Source of the DNA: Elusimicrobiaceae bacterium
GTDB lineage: Bacteria; Elusimicrobiota; Elusimicrobia; Elusimicrobiales; Elusimicrobiaceae
Assembly (NCBI GenBank): GCA_017520185.1
Contig: JAFXGO010000029.1
Span: 62,001 to 126,000, forward strand
Reading direction: 5' to 3'
Length of the DNA stretch: 64,000 nt
Program-made: the position numbers and the translations under genes
The notes under the pieces: generated by a model
What the model was told of the DNA's origin: nothing
The model's database searches: none
What the model saw: the letters and a program-made list of their open reading frames with translations, nothing else
Shown: piece after piece, positions 1-8,289 of the stretch
How the letters are laid out: each line of letters starts with the position of its first letter
Numbering within the stretch: the first letter of the stretch is position 1

Positions 1-323
1 TTTTTGACGGCCGTTTTTTTAACGGCAGCTTTTTTTACAGTCACTTTTTTAGCAGCCGGTTTTTTGGCTACGGCTTTTTTAGCACAGGCCTTTTTAGCAC
101 AGGCCTTTTTGGCCACCGGTTTTTTAATAGCGGCTTTTTTTACAGTCACTTTTTTGGCCGGTTTTTTGGCTACAGCTTTTTTAGCGCAGGCTTTTTTGGC
201 ACAAACTTTTTTAGCGCAGGCTTTTTTCACAGCCGGTTTTTTAACGGCAGCTTTTTTTACGGTCACTTTTTTGGCAGCCGGTTTTTTAGCTACGGCTTTT
301 TTTACGGTTTTTTTAACGGCCAT
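1..323 (-). CDS. histone H1-like Lys/Ala/Cys-rich protein (3' end cut by window)
   Basis: The reading frame is open from the ATG at 323 to the window edge, so the C-terminus is missing. The 107 visible residues are almost only Lys, Ala, Val, Pro, Thr and Cys. They form pentads of the KKxxA type, with three copies of a [16 protein letters not shown]-like block. This composition is that of bacterial histone H1-like (AlgP/Hc-like) nucleoid proteins that bind DNA through charge. Five cysteines (about residues 36, 41, 46, 75 and 80), each in a K-x-C-A-K-K setting, are unusual for that class. A Shine-Dalgarno AGGAGA lies 5-10 bases before the ATG. The function is inferred from composition only. Confidence 0.75.
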   Translation of the reverse strand, partial: MAVKKTVKKAVAKKPAAKKVTVKKAAVKKPAVKKACAKKVCAKKACAKKAVAKKPAKKVTVKKAAIKKPVAKKACAKKACAKKAVAKKPAAKKVTVKKAAVKKTAVK

Positions 324-586
324 TTTCTTCTCCTAAGATAATTAGTTTTAACCTCATAAAAATAATACCACAAAAACTTTTTAAAATGCAACTTTTTTCC
401 GTCTGAAAAAATCTTTTTTAAAAATTCAAGTCCCCTTATTTTTTCATCGTTGTTATTTGTTTTTAAAATTATTTCGACGAGAAAAAAATTTTTTACACAA
501 AAAAAATACTCACTATTTTTATTTTTCAATCAAACAAAAAAACGCGAAAATATTTTCGCGTTTTTTAAAGTTAGCTTAACCTAATT
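324..586. other. AT-rich intergenic region
   Basis: This stretch is very AT-rich and holds the promoter region of the histone-like gene on the minus strand and a terminator at 541-562. A 75-codon minus-strand frame inside it is low complexity and I do not regard it as a gene. I see nothing else. Confidence 0.5.
541..568 (-). terminator. palindromic terminator, bidirectional in form
   Basis: Bases 541-562 are a perfect 22-base palindrome (11-bp stem, core ACGCGAAAA/TTTTCGCGT) flanked by A and T runs on both sides. It lies directly downstream of the minus-strand CYTH gene, which it would terminate. Confidence 0.75.
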
Positions 587-1201
587 TTATCTTTTAAGCA
601 TCTTTTCTGCAGTAGCCACCTTAGATATTTGAGCTGCTTTTAAACCACTTTTTTTTGTTAGCAGAGAAATGATTTCCATAAAATCTTCCATTTTCCCCTC
701 CTTCAGTTCCAACTCAATCTCTCGGCAGGGCAATGTGTCTGCTGCGGCATAAATACAGTAGCGGTCCAACGCGGCTTGGCATTGAGAAGATTTATAAGCA
801 AATTCATAAATTTGGCGATCGTTTTTTATTTCAAATTTTACCCATAAATCCGTCAATTTTATGCCCTCCCATTCTTTTTTCTTTTTCAGTTCACTTAGGG
901 CTTGATTCACATCTTGTACTGGTGGCAAAGGAAGCGTCAATTCCTTACGGCAAGCCAAGCCATCTGTCAAACAAGTACGCGTTTTAAGCGTTGCCTCCCA
1001 AGAGTTGTCCATCTGACGAATACGCAAGGCCACTTTTTCAGCAGACAAAGTGCCGGTTGAATTTTCTAGATAAGCATCAGAAATTTTCACTTCTTTAAGT
1101 GCAGGCACAACCCCTAACACAGATGTTAAAGCCGATAAAAAGCTTTCAAAATCTTGCTCCGTTTCTACGGTCCATTTAAATTCTCGTTCTATAGATCTCA
1201 T
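587..1201 (-). CDS. CYTH-domain (triphosphate tunnel) protein
   Basis: This 204-residue protein carries the CYTH signature: ExExK at the N-terminus (E5, E7, K9), then ALRIR near residue 80, a KTR after WEATL, and a second acidic strand EIELELKEG near residue 163. CYTH proteins are metal-dependent tunnel enzymes acting on inorganic triphosphate, thiamine triphosphate or, in adenylyl cyclase members, ATP. The length fits a stand-alone CYTH domain without a CHAD partner; tripolyphosphatase is the most likely activity but is not shown. A TACACT hexamer ends 6 bases before the ATG and there is no ribosome binding site, so the mRNA may be leaderless. Confidence 0.8.
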   Translation of the reverse strand: MRSIEREFKWTVETEQDFESFLSALTSVLGVVPALKEVKISDAYLENSTGTLSAEKVALRIRQMDNSWEATLKTRTCLTDGLACRKELTLPLPPVQDVNQALSELKKKKEWEGIKLTDLWVKFEIKNDRQIYEFAYKSSQCQAALDRYCIYAAADTLPCREIELELKEGKMEDFMEIISLLTKKSGLKAAQISKVATAEKMLKR

Positions 1202-1245
1202 GTAATTAGTGTAGCAAAATCAGGCGGGGCCTTTCTTTAAAAAAG

Positions 1246-1251
1246 TATAAT
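1246..1251 (+). promoter_or_regulatory. -10 TATAAT of a probable leaderless transcript
   Basis: A perfect TATAAT ends 7 bases before the ATG at 1259, so transcription would start at or next to the A of the start codon. No Shine-Dalgarno lies between them. Confidence 0.6.
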
Positions 1252-1258
1252 ATATTTT

Positions 1259-1765
1259 ATGAAGAAACTCAGACAACCAACCTCTTTAAAATGTTTTGCC
1301 TGCGGACGGGAAAATCCGTTTGGGCTAAAAATGGAATGGTTTAATAATTACGACGAAAACCGCATTGAAGCCGATTTTACGTTGAGCGATAATTATTGCT
1401 CTTATCCAGGCGTCGTACATGGTGGCATCGTGGCCACTATTTTAGACGAAACAGCAGGTCGTGCGGTACTTTTATCCAACGACTTTAACCGCTTAATGGT
1501 GACCCTCAAATTAGAAGTAGTGTATAAAAAAGTGACTCCCACTAACACCCCCCTCAAGGCCATTGGACGCGTCATTAAAAACGGAACGGGGCGCGCGCAA
1601 GTAGAAGGAGAAATCTTGCTTCCCGATGGCAGTGTGAGTGCAAAATGCAGCGCACTTTTATACAAAATGCCGCAAGAAGTAATGGACAACTGGGGCAGCG
1701 AAGCCGAAGAATGGGCCCGCACCACTCCCAAAGTGGAAGAGGAAATTGCATCTGAAAAAGAATAA
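1259..1765 (+). CDS. PaaI-family hotdog-fold thioesterase
   Basis: This 168-residue protein has the hotdog thioesterase signature VVHGGIVATILDE: HGG at residues 54-56, with the catalytic-type Asp/Glu nine residues later. An N-terminal CFACGRENPFGL motif (CxxC) is typical of the PaaI/YbgC-like subgroup. Such enzymes hydrolyse acyl-CoA or related thioesters in the cytoplasm; the substrate cannot be read from the sequence. It stands alone between the divergent CYTH gene and tRNA-Val, with a leaderless-type start. The C-terminal 35 residues are acidic and probably disordered. Confidence 0.8.
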   Translation: MKKLRQPTSLKCFACGRENPFGLKMEWFNNYDENRIEADFTLSDNYCSYPGVVHGGIVATILDETAGRAVLLSNDFNRLMVTLKLEVVYKKVTPTNTPLKAIGRVIKNGTGRAQVEGEILLPDGSVSAKCSALLYKMPQEVMDNWGSEAEEWARTTPKVEEEIASEKE

Positions 1766-1769
1766 ATCT

Positions 1770-1798
1770 TTGCACGCAATACATTTATTTGCTATAAT
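1770..1798 (+). promoter_or_regulatory. promoter of tRNA-Val
   Basis: TTGCAC at 1770-1775 and TATAAT at 1793-1798 are separated by 17 bases, placing the start about 1805, just before the tRNA. Confidence 0.7.
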
Positions 1799-1808
1799 AA
1801 ATGTAGAC

Positions 1809-1884
1809 GGATCGGTAGCTTAGTTGGTAGAGCGCCTGCTTTACACGCAGGAGGTCAGGGGTTCGAGTCCCTTCCGGTCCACCA
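1809..1884 (+). tRNA. tRNA-Val (anticodon TAC)
   Basis: The cloverleaf closes with GGATCGG pairing to CCGGTCC (one G-T), an anticodon loop reading TTTACAC (anticodon TAC), a T loop TTCGAGT and an encoded CCA end. It is the anchor of the accessory region: the last six bases (CCACCA) and the following terminator are repeated near 10.22 kb. Confidence 0.93.
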
Positions 1885-2032
1885 TTTGATAAGGCACTTC
1901 TTACGAAGTGCCTTTTTTGTTGCCTGCTTAATGGGTTCCCCGTCGGTGTTTAACCGATTTTCTTATCTATCCCCGTCTTGGAGAACTTTTTGGTAGGAAA
2001 GAAAAAGGCCCCTAACTGGCCTTTTTCTCTAA
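1879..2032. repeat. direct repeat copy A at the tRNA-Val end (putative attachment site)
   Basis: This 154-base segment begins with the tRNA CCACCA end. It matches 10221-10374 without indels: the first 44 bases are identical, and I count about 17 mismatches overall. It contains two hairpins: the tRNA terminator (1891-1916) and an AAAAAGGCC/GGCCTTTTT hairpin (2002-2026) that works on both strands and also ends the hsd operon. The position at a tRNA 3' end and the pairing with copy B suggest an integration boundary of the restriction-modification island. Confidence 0.7.
1891..1916 (+). terminator. terminator of tRNA-Val
   Basis: A 10-bp stem AAGGCACTTC/GAAGTGCCTT with a four-base loop is followed by a T run. 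Copies lie at 10233-10258 and, decayed, at 16926-16953. Confidence 0.9.
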
Positions 2033-2136
2033 CCGCCGAATTTGCAGGATCTAAATTCGACTCAAACTCCCCCCTTTTCTGTCGTTTAATTTCTGGCATC
2101 AAACCAAGCATTAAAAACAAAAAATCACTATTTCTT

Positions 2137-2352
2137 TTACCTCATATCGTCTATCAGTTTTAATAAATCATCCACTGTTTTACAATCATGCAAAGACCCT
2201 GAAAGGAATTTATCTAACAGTATTTTTTCTTTTTCCTCTGCAGAGAGATACGGATTATTTTGGATATTTTGAAAAACAGGATCTATACCATTTTTAAAAC
2301 CTATACCTAACCCTAATACTACTCCTTGCCAAAAAGTTAATTTTTCAAGCAT
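2137..2352 (-). CDS. small unknown protein at the end of the hsd operon
   Basis: This 71-residue frame starts 9 bases after the hsdR stop with a strong GGAGG ribosome binding site, so it is probably translated as the last gene of the operon. The N-terminal half (FWQGVVLGLGIGFKNGIDPVF) is hydrophobic enough for one membrane or amphipathic helix. The C-terminal half is acidic and helical, ending TVDDLLKLIDDMR. I do not recognise the family. Its place suggests an accessory role to the restriction system, but this is inference. Confidence 0.6.
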   Translation of the reverse strand: MLEKLTFWQGVVLGLGIGFKNGIDPVFQNIQNNPYLSAEEKEKILLDKFLSGSLHDCKTVDDLLKLIDDMR

Positions 2353-2360
2353 TTCCCCTC

Positions 2361-5300
2361 CTATTTTACCAACTCATCACTAATCAGTTCTGCTTGTTCC
2401 AGCACGCGGTCAATAGCGCCTTGTTGTTGGTCGGGCGGATAGTTATATTTGCGTAAAATCCGTTTCACCTGTAGCATAATACCGGCCTTCACACTTTCCC
2501 GTTTACTCCAATCCACCTTCACGGAAGAACGCAAATAATTGGTTAATTCTTGCGCAATTTGCTTCAGTACCGCATCGCCCAACTCCCGCACGGAGGACTC
2601 ATTCTCTTCTAAAGCATTATAAAAAGCCAGTTCCTTCTCGCTCAGTCCCAAACTTTCCCCTTGGCGTGTGGCCGCATTTGTCTCTTTGGCCAAATCAATT
2701 AAAGCCTCTATAACTTGGTAGGTTTCCAGAGCGCCGTTATTATACTTATTTACAATTTCCTTTAATTTTTCGGAATATTTTTTCATTTGAGCCAAATTGA
2801 GTCTGAACTTACTACGGATTTCCCCCTCTATGAGCCGTTTCAATAACTCCGCCGCCAAATCCTTTTGTTTCATAGTACGGATTTTCGCCAAAAACTTTTC
2901 ATCGACAAGGGATAAATTCGGCTTTTCCATGCCGATTTGCTCAAAAATATCCACAGGGTGATCCGTAGACACCGCCTGAGCCACCAAAGTTCCTATTAAA
3001 CTGGCTAAATCCTTCTTGTTGGATTTATTTTCTCCTTCCGGCTTTTTATTCATGGCCGTTCTTATCAAGCAGAAAAAAGCCAATTCTTCCGTCAAGGCTG
3101 CCGCCTTGGGCAAACTTTGGCACAATCCATAGGCCTTTTGAGCAGCTAACACATTATCGGAAAAATCACTTTGAGCAGTTTCGCGATTTACGGCATGAGA
3201 CAAAATAAAGTTCCACGCTTCGGGCAATAATTCATATGCCTTCGTTCTAAACTCGTTATAATCAAATCCGCTCAGGAACCCTCGGCACACGTCCATATAA
3301 GCCAGCAATTGCTCGTATGCCCGCTCAATATCTGCAGCCACCTCACCCCGCCCACCACCGCGGGTATAATCGCGTACGGCTTCTTCCAAACTACGCGCCA
3401 TGCCAATATAGTCCACCACCAAGCCCGCTGGCTTATCCTTAAACACACGATTCACACGGCTGATGGCTTGTATCAAGTTATGCGCGCGGATTGGTTTATC
3501 TATATACATAGTATGCAGACTAGGCACATCAAACCCTGTCAGCCACATATCACACACGATTACCAATTTTAACGGGTCTTGCGGGTCTTTCATGCGGTTT
3601 TCTATGGCTTTTTCCACCTGTTCATTGTATAGATGCGGTTGAAAATTTTGCGGATCAGCAGCAGACCCCGTCATAATCACTTTGATAGCCCCCTTGGTTG
3701 GGTCGGCATTGTGCCAATTTGGGCGCACTTTTACGATTTCTTCATATAAGCGCACGGCAATATCGCGGCTCATACATACAATCATTGCTTTTCCGTCCAA
3801 AGATTCCAAGCGCTTTTCGAAGTGTTCCACTAAATCTAAAGCCAATACTCTCAATCTTTCGGGAAGCCCCGCTAATTTTTCCACCGTCAACCAACGCATC
3901 TGTGCCTTTTCCGCATCGGACAGATCTTCCGCCAATCGGTTCACTTCTTCATCAAAATGTTTTAGTAATACTTCGCGCGTGTTTAGCTGAATATGCCGCG
4001 CCTCATAGTATATCGGCACGGTGGCGCCGTCGCGGATAGCGTCTTGCATATCATACACATCTACATAGGGTCCAAAGACGGCTTGTGTATCTCGGTCCCC
4101 TTCGGATACAGGCGTCCCCGTAAAACCTACAAAGCACGCATTGGGCAGGCCATCACGCAAATATTTAGCATAGCCGTATTTTAATTTGCCGGAGCGGAAA
4201 TTCGCCCCGAATCCGTACTGCGTTCGGTGGGCTTCGTCCGAAATTACCACAATGTTTTTTCTATCGGACAAAACAGGAAAAACATCTTCCCCATTTTCGG
4301 GCAGGAACTTTTGCATGGTGGTAAAAATCACACCACCGCTCGGGCGGTTTTTAAGGAGTTCCTGCATTTCTTCGCGGCTTTTGGCGGGCACAGGGGATAA
4401 CTGCGGCGCACAACGTGCAAAAGTGCCCGAAAGTTGAGTGTCTAAATCGTTGCGGTCGGTTATCAGCACAATAGTTGGATTGTTCATTTCGGGCGAGCGC
4501 ATAATTTTATGCGCCACACATACCATAGATAAACTCTTACCTGAGCCCGTCGTATGCCAGATAACTCCACCCTTATTACTGCCGCTTTGGACGGCTCGCA
4601 AAATGCTTTCCGCCGTTTTTCGTCCGGCGAAAAATTGATGATACCCCGCTATCTTTTTAATGGTCTGTGCTTCTTCTTTTTCAAACACAACGAAGAATTG
4701 CAAATAATCTAAGAGTTGCTCTTTATCAAAAAACCCTTTAATCAAAATTTCCGCTTCATGCTCGGTGGGGTTATCCCGCTTTTCCCCATGCAAGGTGCGC
4801 CACGGCATATAGCGCTCCTCTCGGGCGGACACGGAACCGATACGCGCCACGATTCCGTCAGAAATAATACATGCCAAATTATAGTCAAATAAGTCGGGAA
4901 TATCCGTTTTGTAGGTTTGGATTTGGTTATAGGCGGCGGTAGTGTCCGTTTTTTCGTTGGCGGGGTTTTTGAGTTCCAATAGAGCTATGGGAAGCCCATT
5001 CAAAAATACCACGATATCGGGCCGACGGGTGTTCATGTTGCCTTGGATAGAAAATTGGTTGATAGCCAAAAACTCGTTATTTTCGGGATTAGTAAAATCT
5101 ACTATTTTTACGTCGGTGGCGGTATCTTCCCCCGTGGCGGTTTTGTGGCAAACTTTTATTCCGTCTGTCAGATAATGGTAAATGGTTTCATTGCGGGCGA
5201 TAAGGGTGGCTTCGGACGGATTAACCAAAAGTTGGTAGGCCTCGTCCAACACCGCTTGCGCTACACCCGGGTTTAAGCGAACAAGAGCATTTTTAATATT

Positions 5301-5450
5301 TTGCGGCAAGACAACTTGGCGCACGTCCTCCCGCAAAGGGCTTACACCTTCCGGCAGAATATCCGGCCCATAAGCGGTTTGATAGCCGATTTGCCTAAAA
5401 TACTCCATACAATAATTTTCAAGGTCTTGTTCGTTGATTAGGTTCTTCAT
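2361..5450 (-). CDS. hsdR: type I restriction enzyme, R (motor/nuclease) subunit
   Basis: This 1029-residue HsdR is the ATP-driven translocase and nuclease that cuts unmethylated DNA together with HsdM2S. The N-terminal nuclease has the D...ExK core (RRPDIVVF near D145 and LELK at 159-161). The helicase part has Walker A TGSGKS at 301-306, DEAH at 405-408 and GFTGTP after it. The C-terminal helical part contacts the methylase. All key motifs are intact and the length is normal. The start overlaps the upstream unknown gene by 32 bases, suggesting translational coupling. Confidence 0.95.
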   Translation of the reverse strand: MKNLINEQDLENYCMEYFRQIGYQTAYGPDILPEGVSPLREDVRQVVLPQNIKNALVRLNPGVAQAVLDEAYQLLVNPSEATLIARNETIYHYLTDGIKVCHKTATGEDTATDVKIVDFTNPENNEFLAINQFSIQGNMNTRRPDIVVFLNGLPIALLELKNPANEKTDTTAAYNQIQTYKTDIPDLFDYNLACIISDGIVARIGSVSAREERYMPWRTLHGEKRDNPTEHEAEILIKGFFDKEQLLDYLQFFVVFEKEEAQTIKKIAGYHQFFAGRKTAESILRAVQSGSNKGGVIWHTTGSGKSLSMVCVAHKIMRSPEMNNPTIVLITDRNDLDTQLSGTFARCAPQLSPVPAKSREEMQELLKNRPSGGVIFTTMQKFLPENGEDVFPVLSDRKNIVVISDEAHRTQYGFGANFRSGKLKYGYAKYLRDGLPNACFVGFTGTPVSEGDRDTQAVFGPYVDVYDMQDAIRDGATVPIYYEARHIQLNTREVLLKHFDEEVNRLAEDLSDAEKAQMRWLTVEKLAGLPERLRVLALDLVEHFEKRLESLDGKAMIVCMSRDIAVRLYEEIVKVRPNWHNADPTKGAIKVIMTGSAADPQNFQPHLYNEQVEKAIENRMKDPQDPLKLVIVCDMWLTGFDVPSLHTMYIDKPIRAHNLIQAISRVNRVFKDKPAGLVVDYIGMARSLEEAVRDYTRGGGRGEVAADIERAYEQLLAYMDVCRGFLSGFDYNEFRTKAYELLPEAWNFILSHAVNRETAQSDFSDNVLAAQKAYGLCQSLPKAAALTEELAFFCLIRTAMNKKPEGENKSNKKDLASLIGTLVAQAVSTDHPVDIFEQIGMEKPNLSLVDEKFLAKIRTMKQKDLAAELLKRLIEGEIRSKFRLNLAQMKKYSEKLKEIVNKYNNGALETYQVIEALIDLAKETNAATRQGESLGLSEKELAFYNALEENESSVRELGDAVLKQIAQELTNYLRSSVKVDWSKRESVKAGIMLQVKRILRKYNYPPDQQQGAIDRVLEQAELISDELVK

Positions 5451-5853
5451 TTTTCATTATTTCCAACACAGCTTTGATTAAATCATGTGGAACTTCCTGC
5501 CAACTAGCTCTTTTAATGCTTCTCTGCAGGGTTAGCCAATTTTCTAATTTATATTCATTTACTGCTTTTTCTATATAATGTTTAATTTCCTTATTTGAAA
5601 TGGCATGATAAGAAATTTTTACAATTCTGATACATTGTTTTTTATAAGAAAATGCAGAGACATTATGCAAATGCCAATTATACGTTATCTCGGCAACAAG
5701 TCTGCTTAATATTTCCAAGCCCAAGTATTTATCGGCTAGGTTTATATCTTCATCAGAAAATCCTACTTTTTTTAATCCTTTAACAATAACAGGTTCAAGA
5801 ATTTTCGCTGTTAATAACAATTCATATTCATCTAATGTGAGTTGTACGGCCAT
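5419..5853 (-). CDS. unknown 144-residue protein between hsdS and hsdR
   Basis: This frame has an AAGGA ribosome binding site, starts 9 bases after hsdS and overlaps hsdR by 32 bases, so it is a genuine operon member. The protein is predicted mainly helical and mixed in charge, without a membrane segment or a nuclease motif I can recognise. It is not one of the three standard type I subunits. A regulatory or accessory-defence role is suggested only by its place. Confidence 0.65.
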   Translation of the reverse strand: MAVQLTLDEYELLLTAKILEPVIVKGLKKVGFSDEDINLADKYLGLEILSRLVAEITYNWHLHNVSAFSYKKQCIRIVKISYHAISNKEIKHYIEKAVNEYKLENWLTLQRSIKRASWQEVPHDLIKAVLEIMKNEEPNQRTRP

Positions 5854-5862
5854 ATTTTTCCT

Positions 5863-7104
5863 TTACACTCTGATTTTTCCGGAGATGAGGGGTGGTAAAA
5901 GCGTGTCGCGTAACTCCGTCAATGTTTGTATTTGTTTTAAATTGCTTCTAATTTTTACAAAATATATCTCAATAATTCCTTGAAATTGTCTGACAAAATC
6001 TTCTGTTGCCATGCAGACAGGGATGCTGTTCATATTCTTTTGATTCAATTTGGCTTGTACCGCTCCTGTGACGTAGGGTTGTATTTGTACATCACTTAAA
6101 AACAGATACAAAAATTCTGTACCAACTGGAGCTTTTCCTTGTAACACATGTGCATGATTATTTACCCATATTTTTCCAAAAACATATTGCAGAAAGGGCG
6201 TCCCTTCGGGTTTGACAACAGAACCGTCCTCTCCTAACAACAAATATATTCCATCGAAGAGAAAATCATCGACATGATCCATTATCGATGTTGCACCATA
6301 GTAAGGATAATTTCCTTGCCGTTCAGCACGTTCTCTATTGGATAATGGAATACGTTTAGAATCATAACATGTTGAAATATCTCCCAATGTTTTTACTTGC
6401 CAGCCGAGAGGGATGAGGCCGAGAGAGGAGTTTTCAAAATCGGACGGGAATAAATCGTAAAGTTCGTCGGTTAAGTGATACTCACGTATGATATCGGCTT
6501 TGGGGAGGCCTTTTTGTTTGGCGTGGACGACGTCAAAATCCACAAACCAACTCTTAAAGATGGCCTTTGCCATATCTTCTAGCGTTTTATTTTGCTTTTG
6601 CAGCAGTTCAATCTTATCATCCAACGCCCCCAATATCCCCGCAATCCTCTTCTGTTCCTCCACCGGCGGCAATAAAATATCATAATTCAACACATTAGAA
6701 GATTGGATGCGTTGATGACTATTAGAAGTCCCCGTAGCACATCCAATCATTGCATCTGTAAAGAAGGGGCTTGTTAAAATATAAAATAGAAAAGCTTGTT
6801 CAATCTTGTTTGCATAAATGGGCAAAAATTCCGTAGAACAGATCGTATTTTCTTTTAAACTAGAACCTAATTTCCATACCCTTTTAAATTTTATATTTAA
6901 TTTGTTGTATAAAATGGCATTCGGTTCCACCAATAATTTATTGCTTTTGATGTCTTCTCCTTTAACGTATTCAGGTGTTTTCTCCATATCAAAAGCGGGT
7001 AAACTATATAAAGTGTACCTCATTCCAACTTCAGGAGAAATGGAACGCTTTTTAATAGTACAAATATCCTCTAATTTACACTTTTTCCAATCACTTTTTT
7101 GCAT
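5863..7104 (-). CDS. hsdS: type I restriction-modification, S (specificity) subunit
   Basis: This 413-residue protein has the two-repeat architecture of HsdS: target recognition domain 1 (residues 1-130), a central conserved helix (LPPVEEQKRIAGILGALDDKI and on), then KSWFVDFD, target recognition domain 2 opened by LIPLGWQVKTLGDIS, and a distal helix ending in LRDTLLPPLISGKI. It chooses the DNA site methylated by HsdM and cut by HsdR. It overlaps the HEPN-type gene upstream by 14 bases. The recognition domains are more AT-rich than hsdM and hsdR, as is common for exchanged specificity domains. Confidence 0.92.
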   Translation of the reverse strand: MQKSDWKKCKLEDICTIKKRSISPEVGMRYTLYSLPAFDMEKTPEYVKGEDIKSNKLLVEPNAILYNKLNIKFKRVWKLGSSLKENTICSTEFLPIYANKIEQAFLFYILTSPFFTDAMIGCATGTSNSHQRIQSSNVLNYDILLPPVEEQKRIAGILGALDDKIELLQKQNKTLEDMAKAIFKSWFVDFDVVHAKQKGLPKADIIREYHLTDELYDLFPSDFENSSLGLIPLGWQVKTLGDISTCYDSKRIPLSNRERAERQGNYPYYGATSIMDHVDDFLFDGIYLLLGEDGSVVKPEGTPFLQYVFGKIWVNNHAHVLQGKAPVGTEFLYLFLSDVQIQPYVTGAVQAKLNQKNMNSIPVCMATEDFVRQFQGIIEIYFVKIRSNLKQIQTLTELRDTLLPPLISGKIRV

Positions 7105-8284
7105 TTTTCTTTTTTAACTTTTGATATACTTTCTTTGATAGTTCTTCATCTTCTTTAAATTCTTTAAATAACGGCCAATTCTCCCACTCATCTAATCTCA
7201 ATTTAGCTTTTGAGATTAATTGACAGAACTTTCTCTTATCGTTTTTTAAGACAGCAAAAGCCAGTTGAAATATTGGTTGCAGATGCGAGGTCTTGATTTT
7301 ATTTAATTCTTTTTCGTATTCTTTTTGCATTCCAGAATATTTCAACGCCAACAAATAATTAACTTGAGATTCTGTTTCTAATTCCCCATCAATAAAATCT
7401 ATTTTTTTACAACTATTAAAATATTTTAATACTAAAGAATATTTTTCTTTTTTTAGCAATTCAAAAACATCTTCTTCCAAAATCCAATGAAGAGCTTTTA
7501 CGTTTTTCATATTTACAGATAAATAAGTTAATAAGATCAACCCAAAAACATAAATTTCATTATACACTTCATCAAAGTATGAATCTGTTATTTTTAATTC
7601 TGTTCCTATGGGAATATTTTTGCCACTTTCTCGAATATATTTTTGATTTACTTTTCCTTCGTTGTGAATCAAAATATTTCTTCTCTTATCGGCTTCATTA
7701 ATTAAGTCCAAATCAGACGACAGGTCTTGATCTTTTATTCCTAGTATTTTAAGGACTAGTTTTACCTGTTCTTGCCAATTTTTATAAATAAGGCCATCGA
7801 CATATCCTTCCACTACCAATTTTTTAAGTTCTTCGATATCTGATGAAACATTTAGGTCGGTAATAGAAACTTTAACTTCTTTATCTTGTAAGGCTTCCCA
7901 ATGTTGGTAATAATATACTTTTAAAACATCTTTCATCAGGAATTCCAAATAACTAATCAAAATCAAGAAACTACTTTTTTTCAAGAGCGATAGACTTGGT
8001 GATATTTTACGCAACGCAGCAAAATGTTCTTCTATGATTTGGATTTCTTCACTTGTTAATTTAGATTTTGCCAATATTTGTCTGCCTGCAACTTCTTTCC
8101 CTTTCTGATCAAATAGTTTATCTACAATTGGAGCCTGCTTTTTTATATCGTCAATCATTGGATTGAGAATTTGCATAAATTGTAAAATAGCCTTCATATT
8201 TCGGCTAAATCCAGTTACTATGTAAGGGACTTCTTTGATACATGAATTCTTTCCTTTTACTTTTTTCTCTGATTTTTGAGTCAT
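7091..8284 (-). CDS. HEPN-motif protein embedded in the hsd operon
   Basis: This 397-residue protein sits between hsdM and hsdS. The start is taken at the ATG at 8284, preceded by GGTGGAG in the hsdM tail; a GTG 15 bases upstream is less likely. Around residues 200-209 it reads DKRRNILIHNEG, an R-x4-H motif of the HEPN ribonuclease superfamily. A helix-rich N-terminal region precedes it and helical repeat-like segments follow (about 285-395). HEPN proteins are often toxins or RNA-cleaving effectors in defence systems. I infer an RNase or abortive-infection add-on coupled to the restriction system. The family was not confirmed by search. It is clearly AT-richer than its neighbours. Confidence 0.6.
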   Translation of the reverse strand: MTQKSEKKVKGKNSCIKEVPYIVTGFSRNMKAILQFMQILNPMIDDIKKQAPIVDKLFDQKGKEVAGRQILAKSKLTSEEIQIIEEHFAALRKISPSLSLLKKSSFLILISYLEFLMKDVLKVYYYQHWEALQDKEVKVSITDLNVSSDIEELKKLVVEGYVDGLIYKNWQEQVKLVLKILGIKDQDLSSDLDLINEADKRRNILIHNEGKVNQKYIRESGKNIPIGTELKITDSYFDEVYNEIYVFGLILLTYLSVNMKNVKALHWILEEDVFELLKKEKYSLVLKYFNSCKKIDFIDGELETESQVNYLLALKYSGMQKEYEKELNKIKTSHLQPIFQLAFAVLKNDKRKFCQLISKAKLRLDEWENWPLFKEFKEDEELSKKVYQKLKKKNAKK

Positions 8285-8289
8285 ATTTT

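Noticed and set aside
4-336. 110-codon plus-strand frame rich in Phe/Leu/Ala
   Set aside because: It is the antisense reading of the Lys/Ala repeat gene, which has a ribosome binding site and a known-type product.
302-529. 75-codon minus-strand frame rich in Lys/Asn/Phe
   Set aside because: It is low-complexity AT-rich sequence without a ribosome binding site, overlapping the start of the histone-like gene.
1978-2163. 61-codon plus-strand frame in repeat A
   Set aside because: It lies over the terminator hairpins of the repeat and has no supporting ribosome binding site or homologous look; the matching segment in repeat B does not keep the frame.
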